The notes: generated by a model not told the origin, from the sequence alone. A DNA stretch of 64,000 nucleotides from Acidobacteriota bacterium (GCA_016713675.1 JADJOS010000001.1:1426001-1490000), one strand, 5' to 3'. Shown: positions 9,179-19,458, numbered from the stretch's first letter. Numbers and translations: made by a program.

Positions 9179-12100
9179 TTAGAACCTCCTCCGGAAACGG
9201 ATCTCAAAGCTAAAATTATCACGGTTGCGGGTTACGTTCGAAATAGACCGCTGTTCGTATAGAGCGACAAATGAGAGTTTGTTTGAAACTCGATACTCTA
9301 ACGCAAGTACCTGATTCTGATCCTGTGAAAGATTCGTCGAATACGTGACCCGAAGATTGTTATTTATCTGACGTCCGACCGTAAGGCGGGCCGAGGGATT
9401 GATCTGTTGGCCGGAAATTATCGGGTCGATCTCAAAAACGTTTAGGCCAAAAAGTTTATCTGTTGCCTTACGTGCGGGATTGTTGATTATCGAATCGGTC
9501 AGGATTTCGGCTGCAGTATTGATGCCGGACTGGGCAAGCGTGGGAATGCCGCCGGCAGTATTCGACAAACTGCCGGTCGTAATTAGTGAAACTACGTCGT
9601 CGCTTGGCAGTGCGGGACTCGAACGTACGGTGGCGGTCAAACGCTCGGTATCTTTGAGCGGGCCTGCAAGATTGATAAAGATCTGATAACCACCGATCTC
9701 GGTTTCCGCCTGAAGATTGATTATAGGCTCGATCTCAGAATCGGGCGGAAACTCAAGCGTTCCCCTCTGTACCTCATACCTATCCTTTCGATAGAAAAGT
9801 GTTCCGCTATTTGCTGTAATTCGTCCTGACAGACGCGGTTCATTGGCGTCACCGGTCAAAACGAGCGAAGCGGACGCCGTTAGGTCTGCGATGTTATTAC
9901 GCACTATAAGTGCATCGCGTCCTTCGATTATGAGGTCGAAACGCGGTGGGCTGGCAGTTCCGTTGCTGCCCGACAGAGATTTTGGACGGCGGGCCCCGAC
10001 AAGATTTGCAAGATCTATGTCTTTCGAATATAAACTTCGTTTCGCAAATACGCGGCCGCCAATAGTGATCTGCAAACTGTCTTTCTGAACATTGCGAATT
10101 CCTGTGATCTCAAGCCGTGCGTCGCCGGTCGTGAGGAAATCCTGCGGCAATGGAACTGTGACATTGTCACCGTTTAGCGACAAGCGAAACGTCGAAACGC
10201 TGAGGCCGTTCAATAATGCTCCACCGGTCGCGTTAAACCTGCCGCCGCCAAGATATCCCGTGGCATTTTCGATCTCTGCTTGGTCAGCCGTAAATACAAC
10301 CCGCGTCTTAATTCGTTCGAGTGTAAGCCGGTCGGTGCCGATAAACGCCGCTACCGAAGCGTTTTCAGTATAAGCCGTACCCGACAAACGAGCTGTTTCG
10401 AATGGGCCAATATACCGAACAGCCACTTCTGCGGTGCCGGCAAAAAATGTGTCTTTAGTTGCCAGATTAAGCAAATTTAGGCTGATTTGGCCATCAACTG
10501 TGAGGTTGCTTGAGGATTCTTTGGTCAGAGCTACTGTGCCGCTTATGGTCATGTTCGAACCGCCGCCAGCAAATTTGGCGTTCTCAAAAACAACCTTATT
10601 ACGATCAAAAACGATCGAGATCGGCTCGGCCGCGGCGAGCGGCGTATCCTGTATTGTCAATGCAAGCTGTGAAAATTGGGCTGATCCGTTCGCGCTTGAA
10701 GTGCTAAAAACCAACTCGCCTTTGCTGTTACGCGAACGAAGTGTGCCGTTAAGTTCGATTCTGCCGGTACCGGTTCCGGTGATCGGATACCCTTTTAGCT
10801 GCGGGACGAACGCAATATAAGGCGACAGCGGACTCTGGTCAAATACCGTAGTGACAGAATAGGGTAAATTTTCGTCGCGAAACCGCAACGTCCCGTCAAT
10901 GACCTGCGTACTGCCTTCGAGATTCGCCGTGAGTTTTGCGGACAAGATCTGATCTACGGTTTCTCCCTTGAATATCACGTCACCGATAGCATTTTCGCCT
11001 ACAGTTACGGTCCTGGCGATTCCATCGAATGCGAAATCATAAGTTGAACTATTTTCTCCCAAACCGACTGCCTTGGCAGTAACCTCGACAGTTCCTGTTA
11101 TGACGGGAATGCTTTCATTCGGTGGAAGAAAAGCGAGCAAGAGAGGCATCGGAACCTGTTTTCCCGCAAGATCGAGGTCGAAAGCGGTGCTCTTGCGATC
11201 GTACGTGCCTTTTGCGGTGACCTGCCCGACACCGATTCGCATTTCGACAGTATTAATGATAATTCCCGATCCCCGAAAGGTGGCATCGATCTTCAAATTG
11301 TCAAAGCTTTGCCCCGCGACCGTGCCTTTCAAAGCCAACAGATCGATCGCACCATTGGCGTTATCTGGCAGACCGGTGATATTGACCGTTCCTGTAGTTT
11401 TCCCGCTCAGATCGCTGATCCGAGAAGGCAGGTCGATCGGCAGCGCAGCGAGAAGGTTTCCGGCATCAATTCCACGGAGATCGGCAATCACCGTTACATT
11501 ATTTGAACCGCCGGAAGGGATCAGGATCTCAAAAATTGCGGTTCCGCCAAGAGTCTCATTGAGTTTTCCATTTCGCAGCTCTACTCCCGCGAGATGCAAA
11601 ATTCGGTCGGCGTCGGTCATGTCCTCCGGATAGACACTAATATTTGTTGCGACGCTACCGAGATCTCGGTTTCTCATTATCAAAGAACCGACTGAAGCAA
11701 TTCCGGTAACCGACGGATCGTAGAGATTGCCGGTGATCGTTCCGTCAAACACGAGTTTCCTGGCAAACTGCATTTCCATTATCTTGAATTGACGATCTAG
11801 TTCGGGCAGGATCTCCGTCACCTCAGCGACCCTCTGGACCTCGTTTGCGTCGTCGGAACGAAGTGCAACCGTTAAGTTCGAATCGTCGTCATTCAGATCG
11901 AACCGACCCAATGCGGTCAAGGTGCTTTTTCCGGTTGAAAATTCGGCCTTTTCAATTTCGAACAGACCCTCGTCCGCCCTCAGATTGACCTCACCGTTTA
12001 TCGGAATGCGTGCACGTTCATCTTTCCCCGCGGTTGCTGTTATAGCGGCGTCGAGCGTCCCCGAGGCCGAGCGAAGGTTGGTTCCCTGAAATGTAAAATG

Positions 12101-14314
12101 AGCTTCGCCTGTCGTGCTTCCTTCGATCGGAATGATACGCCCGCTTTGCAATGCGGCAAGTTTTGACATGTCGAGATCCGCAAATTTCGCGTCGATCTTT
12201 GACTGGGTACGATTGTCGAACGCAACGGTTATGACCCCATCGAGTTTGCCGTCCATCACATTTGCTGCAATGTCACTGAGTTCGGCACGGTCGTTGTTGA
12301 TGTTAACTTTCGCTGTAGCAGATCCGAGTGCGACACTTCCCAACATGCCACCGCCGATGCTCATGTCAGCGGTTGCGCGGTAGCGACCTGATCTTTCAAC
12401 GATAAATACCGGCCGATTGATCTTCACGGCTTCGAGATTGCCGCCTGCAGGGTTTTCTTTATTTCTGGTCAATGCGATATTTCCGGCATCAATGTCGTTC
12501 GACCTGCCCTCGATCATGCCGTTGCGAATGGTCATGCGAACGCCCGCAATATTCAAACTTCCCAGGACGGCCGAGCCCGTATCGATCTTTGCGACACGCG
12601 ATTTATCGGCGTAAACGACGGTGGTTCCGTCGGCGTGGTCGATAATTATTTCGGGCGACTCAACTCCATCGATGTATGTGCCGTCTGATTCGACCCGGCG
12701 AGCTTTGATATCTTTTAAGCTCACGCCGGTCGAATTTGGGCGATCGCGAAGTTCAAATTTCCCGGCCGCGAGGTCGTCGATATTCGCTCCAGCAATTTTC
12801 GCCGTGTTTGAACGGAGGTTTGAAGCATCGACGTCAGTCTTGCCGTTCGAATTCCGAACCCGCAAATTTTGACCGGTCACACCATCGAGACGGTAGTCTT
12901 TTGTGACAAAAGCCTGTGCGGTGGCGCTTGCGGCGGAGATATCGATCTTGTCGCCCGGCATTGAGAATTTAAGGTTGCGGGTGCGAAGGTCAGCAAACTC
13001 GGAATCGCCGATCGCAAATTTCTGCGCCCGGCCATTTCCGACCGAAGCCATTAGTTGTTTATCCTTGTATTCAGCAACAGCGTCAGCGAGAAACAGCCCG
13101 CCGAGCGTCAATCCCGGCGACTTCGCCGCGATCGCCTGCAAGTCGCCGACCCAGCGAAAATCAGTTCCTGTACCACGTACATTTCCATTCAGCCGTAAAA
13201 AATCGACGCGAAACACGTCAAAAGTGAGCATCTCCGCAACGGCTGTGCCGTTTGCGTTGTAATTTGAATTTGTTCCCTCTACGGTGGCTGCAACGTTAAC
13301 GGCCTTGAGATAGACTCCGTCGGCACGGAGAGCTTCGGAAGCTGCGGTGCCCTCGATACGATAATTCTCACCTTGTCCGCTAACATGACCCGTGAAGTTA
13401 CCAACGCCGCGAAGTGCGGTTCCGGTTGAGAAGGTCGTCGACGTTTGGGTCAGATCGACCATCGATGTAATGTCGAGCTCATATTTCAGAGCGGCCCAGT
13501 CTGTCAGCGTGCCGCTCATTGAGGTATTGCCGAGAGGTGTACGAATATCAAAGCTCTTGATCTCGGCACCTTTGTTATCGGCGATCCCGACCGCACGCAG
13601 ATCGATCTTTTCGACCTCTTTCCCGTCATAGACAAAATTTGAGTCCGTGGAGGTTAGGTCAAATTCGTATCTGGTTTCGCCCTCAGCTGTTTTGATATCG
13701 GTCGGCGATAGAAAGATCGAGAGATTTTTGGCATTTCCGGAAATGCTTCGCGAAATGTCGCCGAAATGGACGATACTATCGCGGATCGCTACGTTAACTG
13801 ACTCGTATTTGAAATTGACTGCACCACCTTTTTCATCCTCAACGAACTTGAGATTCGAAAAATTGGACTTGCCGTTTTCGTCAAACCTTACCCAAATCTC
13901 TGCTCCGTTAATATCCGACGAATCGATGCTGATATCGCGGCTTGTTCGCCAAGCGAACAGATCAAGAACACTGAGCCCAAGCCGTGCGTCACGTACATAG
14001 AAGAGTTTTTCGCCGGTCAGTTTGTCGTTAAATGTCGCTTCACGAAGTACGAGTTCGAGGGGCGATGCAGCGACCCGAAGGGTCTCGGCTTTGAATTCGA
14101 CTCCGATCTCCTCCATCTTCGCGACGAATTGATCCTTGATGTACCGGTCAAAAACTCCGAAGCGGTAAAGTCCGTAAGTAATGAGGGAAATGAGGATCAG
14201 AGAAATTGCAGAGACGCCCATGAAGACAAACAGATTCCTGCGGGAAAAGACGCTTTTCTTTGCATCCGTTTCAGGTATTTCGGCCTCTGATTTTTCCTGC
14301 TTGTCTTTCGCCAT
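9179..14314 (-). CDS. tamB: TamB-like translocation/assembly protein (DUF490)
   Basis: A 1711-residue AsmA/TamB-family protein. An N-terminal helix anchor (LFVFMGVSAISLILISLITY, about residues 28-48) is followed by a very long run of short beta strands, as in the groove-shaped proteins that span the periplasm. The last ~350 residues match the TamB C-terminal domain: GTLFYRKDRYEVQRGTLEF, then a conserved Pro-rich stretch SSPALPSDDVVSLITTG. It ends FRRRF. The partner Omp85 gene starts on its stop codon, the same pairing as tamA/tamB but with tamB first. The ATG at 14314 follows a TTG at 14317 that could also initiate. The broken ribBA gene ends 15 nt upstream, so all three genes were probably one transcript. 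It is about 450 residues longer than the Escherichia coli protein (about 1260). Confidence 0.9.
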   Translation of the reverse strand: MAKDKQEKSEAEIPETDAKKSVFSRRNLFVFMGVSAISLILISLITYGLYRFGVFDRYIKDQFVAKMEEIGVEFKAETLRVAASPLELVLREATFNDKLTGEKLFYVRDARLGLSVLDLFAWRTSRDISIDSSDINGAEIWVRFDENGKSNFSNLKFVEDEKGGAVNFKYESVNVAIRDSIVHFGDISRSISGNAKNLSIFLSPTDIKTAEGETRYEFDLTSTDSNFVYDGKEVEKIDLRAVGIADNKGAEIKSFDIRTPLGNTSMSGTLTDWAALKYELDITSMVDLTQTSTTFSTGTALRGVGNFTGHVSGQGENYRIEGTAASEALRADGVYLKAVNVAATVEGTNSNYNANGTAVAEMLTFDVFRVDFLRLNGNVRGTGTDFRWVGDLQAIAAKSPGLTLGGLFLADAVAEYKDKQLMASVGNGRAQKFAIGDSEFADLRTRNLKFSMPGDKIDISAASATAQAFVTKDYRLDGVTGQNLRVRNSNGKTDVDASNLRSNTAKIAGANIDDLAAGKFELRDRPNSTGVSLKDIKARRVESDGTYIDGVESPEIIIDHADGTTVVYADKSRVAKIDTGSAVLGSLNIAGVRMTIRNGMIEGRSNDIDAGNIALTRNKENPAGGNLEAVKINRPVFIVERSGRYRATADMSIGGGMLGSVALGSATAKVNINNDRAELSDIAANVMDGKLDGVITVAFDNRTQSKIDAKFADLDMSKLAALQSGRIIPIEGSTTGEAHFTFQGTNLRSASGTLDAAITATAGKDERARIPINGEVNLRADEGLFEIEKAEFSTGKSTLTALGRFDLNDDDSNLTVALRSDDANEVQRVAEVTEILPELDRQFKIMEMQFARKLVFDGTITGNLYDPSVTGIASVGSLIMRNRDLGSVATNISVYPEDMTDADRILHLAGVELRNGKLNETLGGTAIFEILIPSGGSNNVTVIADLRGIDAGNLLAALPIDLPSRISDLSGKTTGTVNITGLPDNANGAIDLLALKGTVAGQSFDNLKIDATFRGSGIIINTVEMRIGVGQVTAKGTYDRKSTAFDLDLAGKQVPMPLLLAFLPPNESIPVITGTVEVTAKAVGLGENSSTYDFAFDGIARTVTVGENAIGDVIFKGETVDQILSAKLTANLEGSTQVIDGTLRFRDENLPYSVTTVFDQSPLSPYIAFVPQLKGYPITGTGTGRIELNGTLRSRNSKGELVFSTSSANGSAQFSQLALTIQDTPLAAAEPISIVFDRNKVVFENAKFAGGGSNMTISGTVALTKESSSNLTVDGQISLNLLNLATKDTFFAGTAEVAVRYIGPFETARLSGTAYTENASVAAFIGTDRLTLERIKTRVVFTADQAEIENATGYLGGGRFNATGGALLNGLSVSTFRLSLNGDNVTVPLPQDFLTTGDARLEITGIRNVQKDSLQITIGGRVFAKRSLYSKDIDLANLVGARRPKSLSGSNGTASPPRFDLIIEGRDALIVRNNIADLTASASLVLTGDANEPRLSGRITANSGTLFYRKDRYEVQRGTLEFPPDSEIEPIINLQAETEIGGYQIFINLAGPLKDTERLTATVRSSPALPSDDVVSLITTGSLSNTAGGIPTLAQSGINTAAEILTDSIINNPARKATDKLFGLNVFEIDPIISGQQINPSARLTVGRQINNNLRVTYSTNLSQDQNQVLALEYRVSNKLSFVALYEQRSISNVTRNRDNFSFEIRFRRRF
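9185..9190 (-). promoter_or_regulatory. Ribosome binding site inside tamB, start choice TTG 9178
   Basis: AGGAGG on the minus strand lies within the last codons of the tamB-like gene, 6 nt before TTG 9178-9176. It implies translational coupling of the two genes and use of a TTG start. Confidence 0.7.
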
Positions 14315-14329
14315 CAAAATACTTGTTAG

Positions 14330-15318
14330 TTAGACGCTGACCGTCTCGACGATCTCTAATCCAAATGCCTCGATCGCGTTGATACGTGGCGGATGATTGG
14401 TCAACAGCCGTATCTGCGACACTCCTAGATCTTTAAGGATCTGGGCGCCGATTCCATAGTCGTGAAACTTACCGTAACCGGTCATTGCCTTCGCGGTGTG
14501 AAAATCGACTCCCTTTTCGTGCATCACTGCGTAGGTTTTGAGCTGATTGACAAGGTCGAGATTATTCTCCCGCTGACGCAAATACAAAATAACACCGCGC
14601 CCTGCACTAGAGATCTCGCGAAGCGTAGTCTGCATCGCCGCCGACGCTTCGCCCAATGTAGAGCCAAACATCGCAAACGTTACATTCTCCGTTTGGACGC
14701 GAACTAGCGTCGCTTCCGTTGTATCTGAAACATCGCCCATCACAAATGCCGCGTGCGTTTCGCCGTTGATGATGTTCTCGTACAGGATCGTTCGCCAAGT
14801 ACCAAATTCAGTCGGAAGGTCGGTCTCGACGACACGCCGGACCAACGTTTCCTTGGCAACGCGCGAGCGACATCGACACTCGCCTCGGTCTGGCCGACCC
14901 GGACAAGGACCCCGCCGCGTTTTGCCCTGAGCGGGAAGACATGTCCCGGCCGTGCGAGGTCAGCAGCGGTCGAAACAGGATCGACCGCTGTCAATATCGT
15001 CTTGGCCCGATCGGCCGCGGAAATGCCGGTCGTCACGCCCTCACGAGCTTCTATCGAGACTGTGAATGCTGTGCCCATGCTCGATGTATTTTCTGCAGTC
15101 TGCGGAAAAAGTTGGAGTTCGTCGCACCGCTCTTCGGTAAGAGGAAGGCAGATCAACCCACGGCCGTGAACCGCCATAAAATTGACGATCTCGGGCGTCA
15201 CCTTTTCTGCGGCGCAAACCAGATCACCCTCATTTTCGCGATCCTCGTCATCAACAATAATTATCATTTTGCCGTCGCGAATATCGCTGACGGCCGCTTC
15301 TATCGAATCAAGAGACAT
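14330..15318 (-). pseudogene. ribBA: ribBA-like riboflavin gene, internal deletion and frameshift
   Basis: The 5' part (15318 to about 14863) encodes a DHBP synthase domain that starts MSLDSIEAAVSDIRDG and keeps EDRENEGD. It reaches GQTEASVDVAR, where the family has GHTEA; the His that binds metal is replaced by Gln. The frame then fails. The 3' part (about 14857 to 14330) is in another frame and resumes at AKETLVRRVVETDLPTEFG, the linker into the GTP cyclohydrolase II domain. Comparing with intact RibBA, about 45 residues (PAGVICEIMN and beyond) are missing, so a deletion not divisible by three is likely. The cyclohydrolase part keeps GRGVILYLRQ and DYGIGAQILKDLG but lacks the zinc cysteines (HSEC..CDCG replaced), as in RibX-type inactive domains. 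The gene is probably non-functional; an assembly error is the alternative. Confidence 0.75.
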
Positions 15319-15472
15319 CTTTTTTACAAAATAGCCGCGTAGCTTGCGGACAGTAAGTTCTTTCTTAAATAAATCTTAACGAAATACACATTTTTTAGCG
15401 AATAATTGCTCGGCCAAGTATTTTGGGCTCGGCTTTTGTTGTTTGCGGGGGATGTTGCCAAAATAGCTGTTT

Positions 15473-16666
15473 ATGCCTACCTCGCTTCCATCTAATGCTA
15501 ACCGGATCAAGCTGATCCTATCGGGCCTATTCTTAGTATCAGGAAGCGTAACTGTTCTGATCGGCCAACTATTGCCGATATTTGCTAAGCAATATGCATT
15601 GAACGACCTGCAACTCAGCTTCTATTTTCCGGCCCAATTTGCCGGTTCGCTTTTAGGCACATGGCTCACTAGCCGTTTTGCCCGCTCAAATCGATTTATC
15701 GCCGCATCCTTCATAGGTGCAATTCTAATGGCGATCGGCGTGCTCGTGATGAACATTGATTCATTTCCGGTTTCGCTTGCAGCCTTCTTAATAAACGGGA
15801 TAGGGATCGGATTGACGCTCCCTGCGATCAATATGACAGTGCTCGAACTGAGCCCGGAAAATGCAGCTTCGTCGCTAAGTTTTCTAAATTTCTTTTGGGG
15901 CGTCGGAGCTATTGTCTGTAAGCCATTTGTCGATCTCTCGAGCCGAGGTTCAGATATCGTGGTAACAACAACTGTCCTCGCGGCACCCTTGTTGATAGCA
16001 GCGGCAATGCTTTATTTTCAACCAACTCGGATGGTCGCTGCGGATGGGTCTACGAATTCCGCTGATGACATCTCGAATACCCCGATCTGGACGCTCCCGC
16101 TGGCTTGGGCGATCGCACTTTTTAATTTCATTCACGTTGGTTTTGAAAGCGGCATGGGTGGTTGGCTGACGATCTACACGGAACGTCTCGATGAGACGCA
16201 GGCGGTCCACTGGCTGTCACCAACATTACTGTACTTCTTGTTCTTCGTATTTGGGCGAGGCGTTGCCCCGGCTTTATTCCGGTTCTTGAATGAGAACAAA
16301 ATGCTCTTTTTGGGTCTATTTACGATCCTGGCGGGAATGCTGATAGCGGTTACGGCTTCGTCGGTAATTGTATTAGGGATTGGAGCAGCAGTATCCGGGT
16401 TTGGCACATCGTGGATATTTCCGACCAATGTCTCGCGATTTTCACACACATTTGGCGCGTCTGCCAGCCGCCGGGCAACTCCGTTGTTCATTTTCGGAAC
16501 ACTTGGTGCAGCATCGTCGACATGGTTGATCGGATTCGTCTCGAATCAAACCGGAAATTTGCGGTCGGGAATGTACGTCCTTGTTGTAAGCGTGGTCTTA
16601 TTGATCGTGCTTCAGGTTTGGCTTGGATCGAGAAGAACACGAGTTGGCGAACCGAATGCAACCTAG
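15473..16666 (+). CDS. Major facilitator superfamily transporter
   Basis: A 397-residue membrane protein with about 12 hydrophobic segments and the MFS layout: TM1-TM6, a hydrophilic break near residues 185-205 (STNSADDISNT), then TM7-TM12. The early segment GQLLPIFAKQYALNDLQLSF and the following GSLLGTWLTSRFARSNRF match the loop 2-3 region of sugar- or drug-type carriers. Substrate cannot be assigned. The ATG at 15473 lacks a clear ribosome binding site. It is divergent from ribBA across 154 bases and converges with the anti-sigma-like gene, 3 bases apart. Confidence 0.82.
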   Translation: MPTSLPSNANRIKLILSGLFLVSGSVTVLIGQLLPIFAKQYALNDLQLSFYFPAQFAGSLLGTWLTSRFARSNRFIAASFIGAILMAIGVLVMNIDSFPVSLAAFLINGIGIGLTLPAINMTVLELSPENAASSLSFLNFFWGVGAIVCKPFVDLSSRGSDIVVTTTVLAAPLLIAAAMLYFQPTRMVAADGSTNSADDISNTPIWTLPLAWAIALFNFIHVGFESGMGGWLTIYTERLDETQAVHWLSPTLLYFLFFVFGRGVAPALFRFLNENKMLFLGLFTILAGMLIAVTASSVIVLGIGAAVSGFGTSWIFPTNVSRFSHTFGASASRRATPLFIFGTLGAASSTWLIGFVSNQTGNLRSGMYVLVVSVVLLIVLQVWLGSRRTRVGEPNAT

Positions 16667-16669
16667 GCC

Positions 16670-17506
16670 TTATTCGATAGCGAAGTTATAAATAACTTCC
16701 TTCCCCGGGTTGTCAATGGGCGATGCTTTGATCTGATATGCTCCCTTTTGAAGGAGATTTGCCGGGAGCAGCAGCCTCAGTTCGCGGCTGCCGTTAACTT
16801 CGTAGGTCTTTAGCGAATCAAATTTGAGCAGCAGTGAGTTTGAGTGAAACAAACTGGCGTTCAGCACCGTCTCATTCTGAAGATCGATAAGGACCAATCG
16901 GACAAATACACTCTTTTCGCTATTTAGAACTTTCACGTTCCCACCGTTTCCCCGCACAACGCCCGGAACCGCCGTAATAAGCGGTAGAGATCTGAATCTA
17001 TTGAGATCACTCAGATCCTGCTCATTCAAAGAGGCATATTCCATTTGCAGCGAGCGATCGGCGGTATTGCCACCCAACCAAAGGTAAGCCAGGCCGACTC
17101 CGATAATTAACATCAAACATGCCGCATATGCGATTGCCGGAATACCGGAAAACAGTTCACGGATCTTGTCGTAAAACGACACATGGCTTTCATCTTCGCT
17201 CTTCGAATTCGCTGTATTTCGGACTCGAATTTTGGCGTATCGACGCAGTAAAGCAACGGTCTCGAGATTTCTTATACGTTCGGGCGAAGACAGGTAGTTC
17301 TTGTCAAAATTGCGGGCCTGGGTCTCGGTCAGAGTATTGTCCAAACGGTCTTCGATAAGTTCATTTTCCGCGGCAAGCACATTCGCTTCAAACTCAGCAT
17401 CTGAGATCAGACGCAGCTCAAGTTCTTCGGCCTGGGACTCCGACAGGGTTCCTAAAAAGTAGCTTCTGATCTTATCTGCTTCGTCAATCAATGCGTTTCG
17501 TGTCAC
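16670..17506 (-). CDS. Membrane anti-sigma-like regulator
   Basis: A 278-residue protein with an N-terminal cytoplasmic domain, one membrane helix (AYAACLMLIIGVGLAYLWLG, about residues 124-145) and a periplasmic beta-rich domain. The N-terminal segment with SYFLGTLSESQAEELELRL and DAEFEANVLAAENELIEDRL resembles the leader of anti-sigma or regulator proteins often paired with ECF-type sigma genes in Acidobacteriota. It lacks an obvious HxxxCxxC zinc site. It lies 33 nt downstream of the GalU-sigma gene on the same strand, so the two probably form an operon in which this protein holds the sigma part inactive. The start appears to be GTG 17506-17504. Function is inferred from layout and neighbour. 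Confidence 0.65.
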   Translation of the reverse strand: MTRNALIDEADKIRSYFLGTLSESQAEELELRLISDAEFEANVLAAENELIEDRLDNTLTETQARNFDKNYLSSPERIRNLETVALLRRYAKIRVRNTANSKSEDESHVSFYDKIRELFSGIPAIAYAACLMLIIGVGLAYLWLGGNTADRSLQMEYASLNEQDLSDLNRFRSLPLITAVPGVVRGNGGNVKVLNSEKSVFVRLVLIDLQNETVLNASLFHSNSLLLKFDSLKTYEVNGSRELRLLLPANLLQKGAYQIKASPIDNPGKEVIYNFAIE

Positions 17507-17539
17507 CTCTATTGTTTAATGGGGTTTTTAGCAGAAACC

Positions 17540-19003
17540 TTACAAGTTTTTTTCATTTTGAAGACAATTTTCCATACATTTGCGCAAAATATTTTTCAAT
17601 CGATGAACCTGAAGCTGCAAATTTCCGATATTGAGCTTCAATTTCTTGGCCAGATCGCGTCGAGCCTGGATCTTTTCCCCTTTGCCCTTTTCATAGTATG
17701 CAATAACAAGGGACGATTCTTTACGACTAAGTCTGTTGATACATTCGTCAAGACATTTGAGTCGATCGTCCGAATCAAGATATTCAAGATCGAATTCAGG
17801 CCCGGCCATCTTATCAAGGTCCAAGGCTGTCATGGATCTGTATGAGTTCGAGAGTGATTCCAGACAGATCTTCTTGGCAAATCCGTAAAAATAAGTTACC
17901 GGTTTGATTTCCGACGACAGATCGAGCGTTCCAAGTTTTGCAGCAACCCGGTTGATGGTCTCATCGACAAGGATCTCAGGCTCACTACAGCCTCGCATTT
18001 GAAAATATCGGTTCAGCCCCGCACTTATTTGAACGATCAACTGCCCAGCAGTCTCCCGATCTGGCGAAAGCCAAGCCAACAATTCGTCAAAATCGTGCTG
18101 TGTGAGGTTCGAGTTTTTGTTCATTTGATCTAGTCGCCAAGATCTAATGTTTTCAGGTAATTGCGGAATTCTGCCGAGATCTGTGCGTTTCAGAGCATAT
18201 TCGACTGTGGCGATCAGAAATCCAAGCTTATCACCGGCGTCATGGCGCCGGCCATCCAACTTAACCGCATAGAACGGACGTTCACAGAGCAATAACCTCA
18301 TCGCATCGGTTATTTGGATCTCGCCGCCTGCCCCGGGCGGAGTCCTTTCAATTGCCTCGAAAATGTCGGGAGTAAAGATATAACGCCCAATGATCGCCAG
18401 GTCTGACGGAGCATCAGCGAACGACGGCTTTTCTACCATGTCCCTAATGCGATAGACGTTTGGTTCTATTTCCTCGGCATCGATCACTCCAAACCTCGAG
18501 ATCGATTCGCCCTCGACCTGCATCGTAGCAATGACAGGTGACTCATATTTGTTGTACACATCGATCATCTGCTTTAGAGCAGGCACATCGGCATCCACAA
18601 TGTCGTCAGCCAGGAGTGCAGCAAACGGGTCGCTGCCGACAAAGTCCTTCGCTTGATATATCGCATGGCCGAGGCCGAGAGCCTGTTTTTGCCGTGTGTA
18701 GCTGATCTGGGCAATATCCGAGATCGCCCTGATCTGCTTGAACATAGCGTCTTTCCCCTTTTCAATCAGGAGTTGTTCAAGCTCGAACGATATATCGAAG
18801 TGGTTCTCAATTGCGCTTTTATCGCGTCCGGTAATTATCAGGATGGATTCGATACCGCTCGCAACCGCCTCCTCGATAGCGTATTGGATCAGGGGTTTGT
18901 CGACTAGCGGTAGCATTTCCTTTGGCGACGCTTTTGTCGCCGGCAAAAATCTTGTTCCCAATCCGGCAGCGGGGAATACGGCCTTGCGAATTTTGTTAGT
19001 CAT
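17540..19003 (-). CDS. galU: GalU-type UTP-glucose-1-phosphate uridylyltransferase fused to a sigma-70-like domain
   Basis: A 487-residue reading frame joins two unrelated parts. Residues 1 to about 280 are a complete GalU: GLGTRFLPATKASPKEMLP at the nucleotide site, ISRFGVIDAEE, and GAGGEIQITDAM; it should make UDP-glucose from UTP and glucose-1-phosphate. From about residue 294 (MNKNSNLTQHDFDELLAWL) the protein becomes a small sigma-factor-like protein of a type common in Acidobacteriota, with FYGFAKKICLE (region 2-like) and a C-terminal helical region 4-like part (SRKESSLVIAYYEKGKGE onward). An in-frame ATG at 18124-18122 may start the 194-residue sigma part separately, but no ribosome binding site is visible there. 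The following gene is anti-sigma-like. Whether the protein is truly fused or two products come from one frame is open. Confidence 0.82.
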   Translation of the reverse strand: MTNKIRKAVFPAAGLGTRFLPATKASPKEMLPLVDKPLIQYAIEEAVASGIESILIITGRDKSAIENHFDISFELEQLLIEKGKDAMFKQIRAISDIAQISYTRQKQALGLGHAIYQAKDFVGSDPFAALLADDIVDADVPALKQMIDVYNKYESPVIATMQVEGESISRFGVIDAEEIEPNVYRIRDMVEKPSFADAPSDLAIIGRYIFTPDIFEAIERTPPGAGGEIQITDAMRLLLCERPFYAVKLDGRRHDAGDKLGFLIATVEYALKRTDLGRIPQLPENIRSWRLDQMNKNSNLTQHDFDELLAWLSPDRETAGQLIVQISAGLNRYFQMRGCSEPEILVDETINRVAAKLGTLDLSSEIKPVTYFYGFAKKICLESLSNSYRSMTALDLDKMAGPEFDLEYLDSDDRLKCLDECINRLSRKESSLVIAYYEKGKGEKIQARRDLAKKLKLNIGNLQLQVHRLKNILRKCMENCLQNEKNL

Positions 19004-19458
19004 AGTAACGGATGTTAAATTCGTTAAGTCTATTGCATTGAGTAAGCATTAGATTTTAGGTCAAAAGTGAATCTGAAACAAATATTCGAAACTATGACCT
19101 ATCAGGAAGGATAAATTGCTTGCTTCAGGCGTTGAGATACGCAATTTCAGTCGGACAAAGGTCTGGGGCAAAGGCGACGATCGGTGCGTTCGGCCGTTAG
19201 GTATGCAGTAGCGACCAGTGTAGTTTGGCACATTGTAGTTACGGGTCGCCGGGAAAATGACGGGCGGACGTCGACGCTTTTCGACTTTCCACCCGATTCT
19301 CATTTTAACGAGAACGTATATTTGCAAGATCTCCGTGATCGCTCAGTTGAAAAGCAAACAGAACGTCGATGCGGATAGCAACGAGTGAACGAGAGAAACC
19401 AAAGCCGCGAGCATAGGATCGGCGGTTATGATGTCGGTGGCAAAAAGAAGTAAACATA
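19004..19458. other. Gene-free spacer between galU-sigma and serS
   Basis: About 455 bases separate two divergent genes. I found no convincing gene, tRNA or riboswitch. Short open frames on either strand have no family features. Promoters for both genes presumably lie here, but no clear -35/-10 pair stands out. The serS start has only a weak AGAAG upstream. Confidence 0.4.

Noticed and set aside
14740..14880. Programmed frameshift in ribBA
   Set aside because: A conserved stretch of about 45 residues is missing at the junction, which a frameshift alone cannot explain.
14330..15472. FMN riboswitch upstream of ribBA or ribF
   Set aside because: I could not find the conserved FMN aptamer segments before either gene.
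19061..19327. 88-residue minus-strand gene between galU-sigma and serS
   Set aside because: Composition and codon pattern look random; no ribosome binding site.
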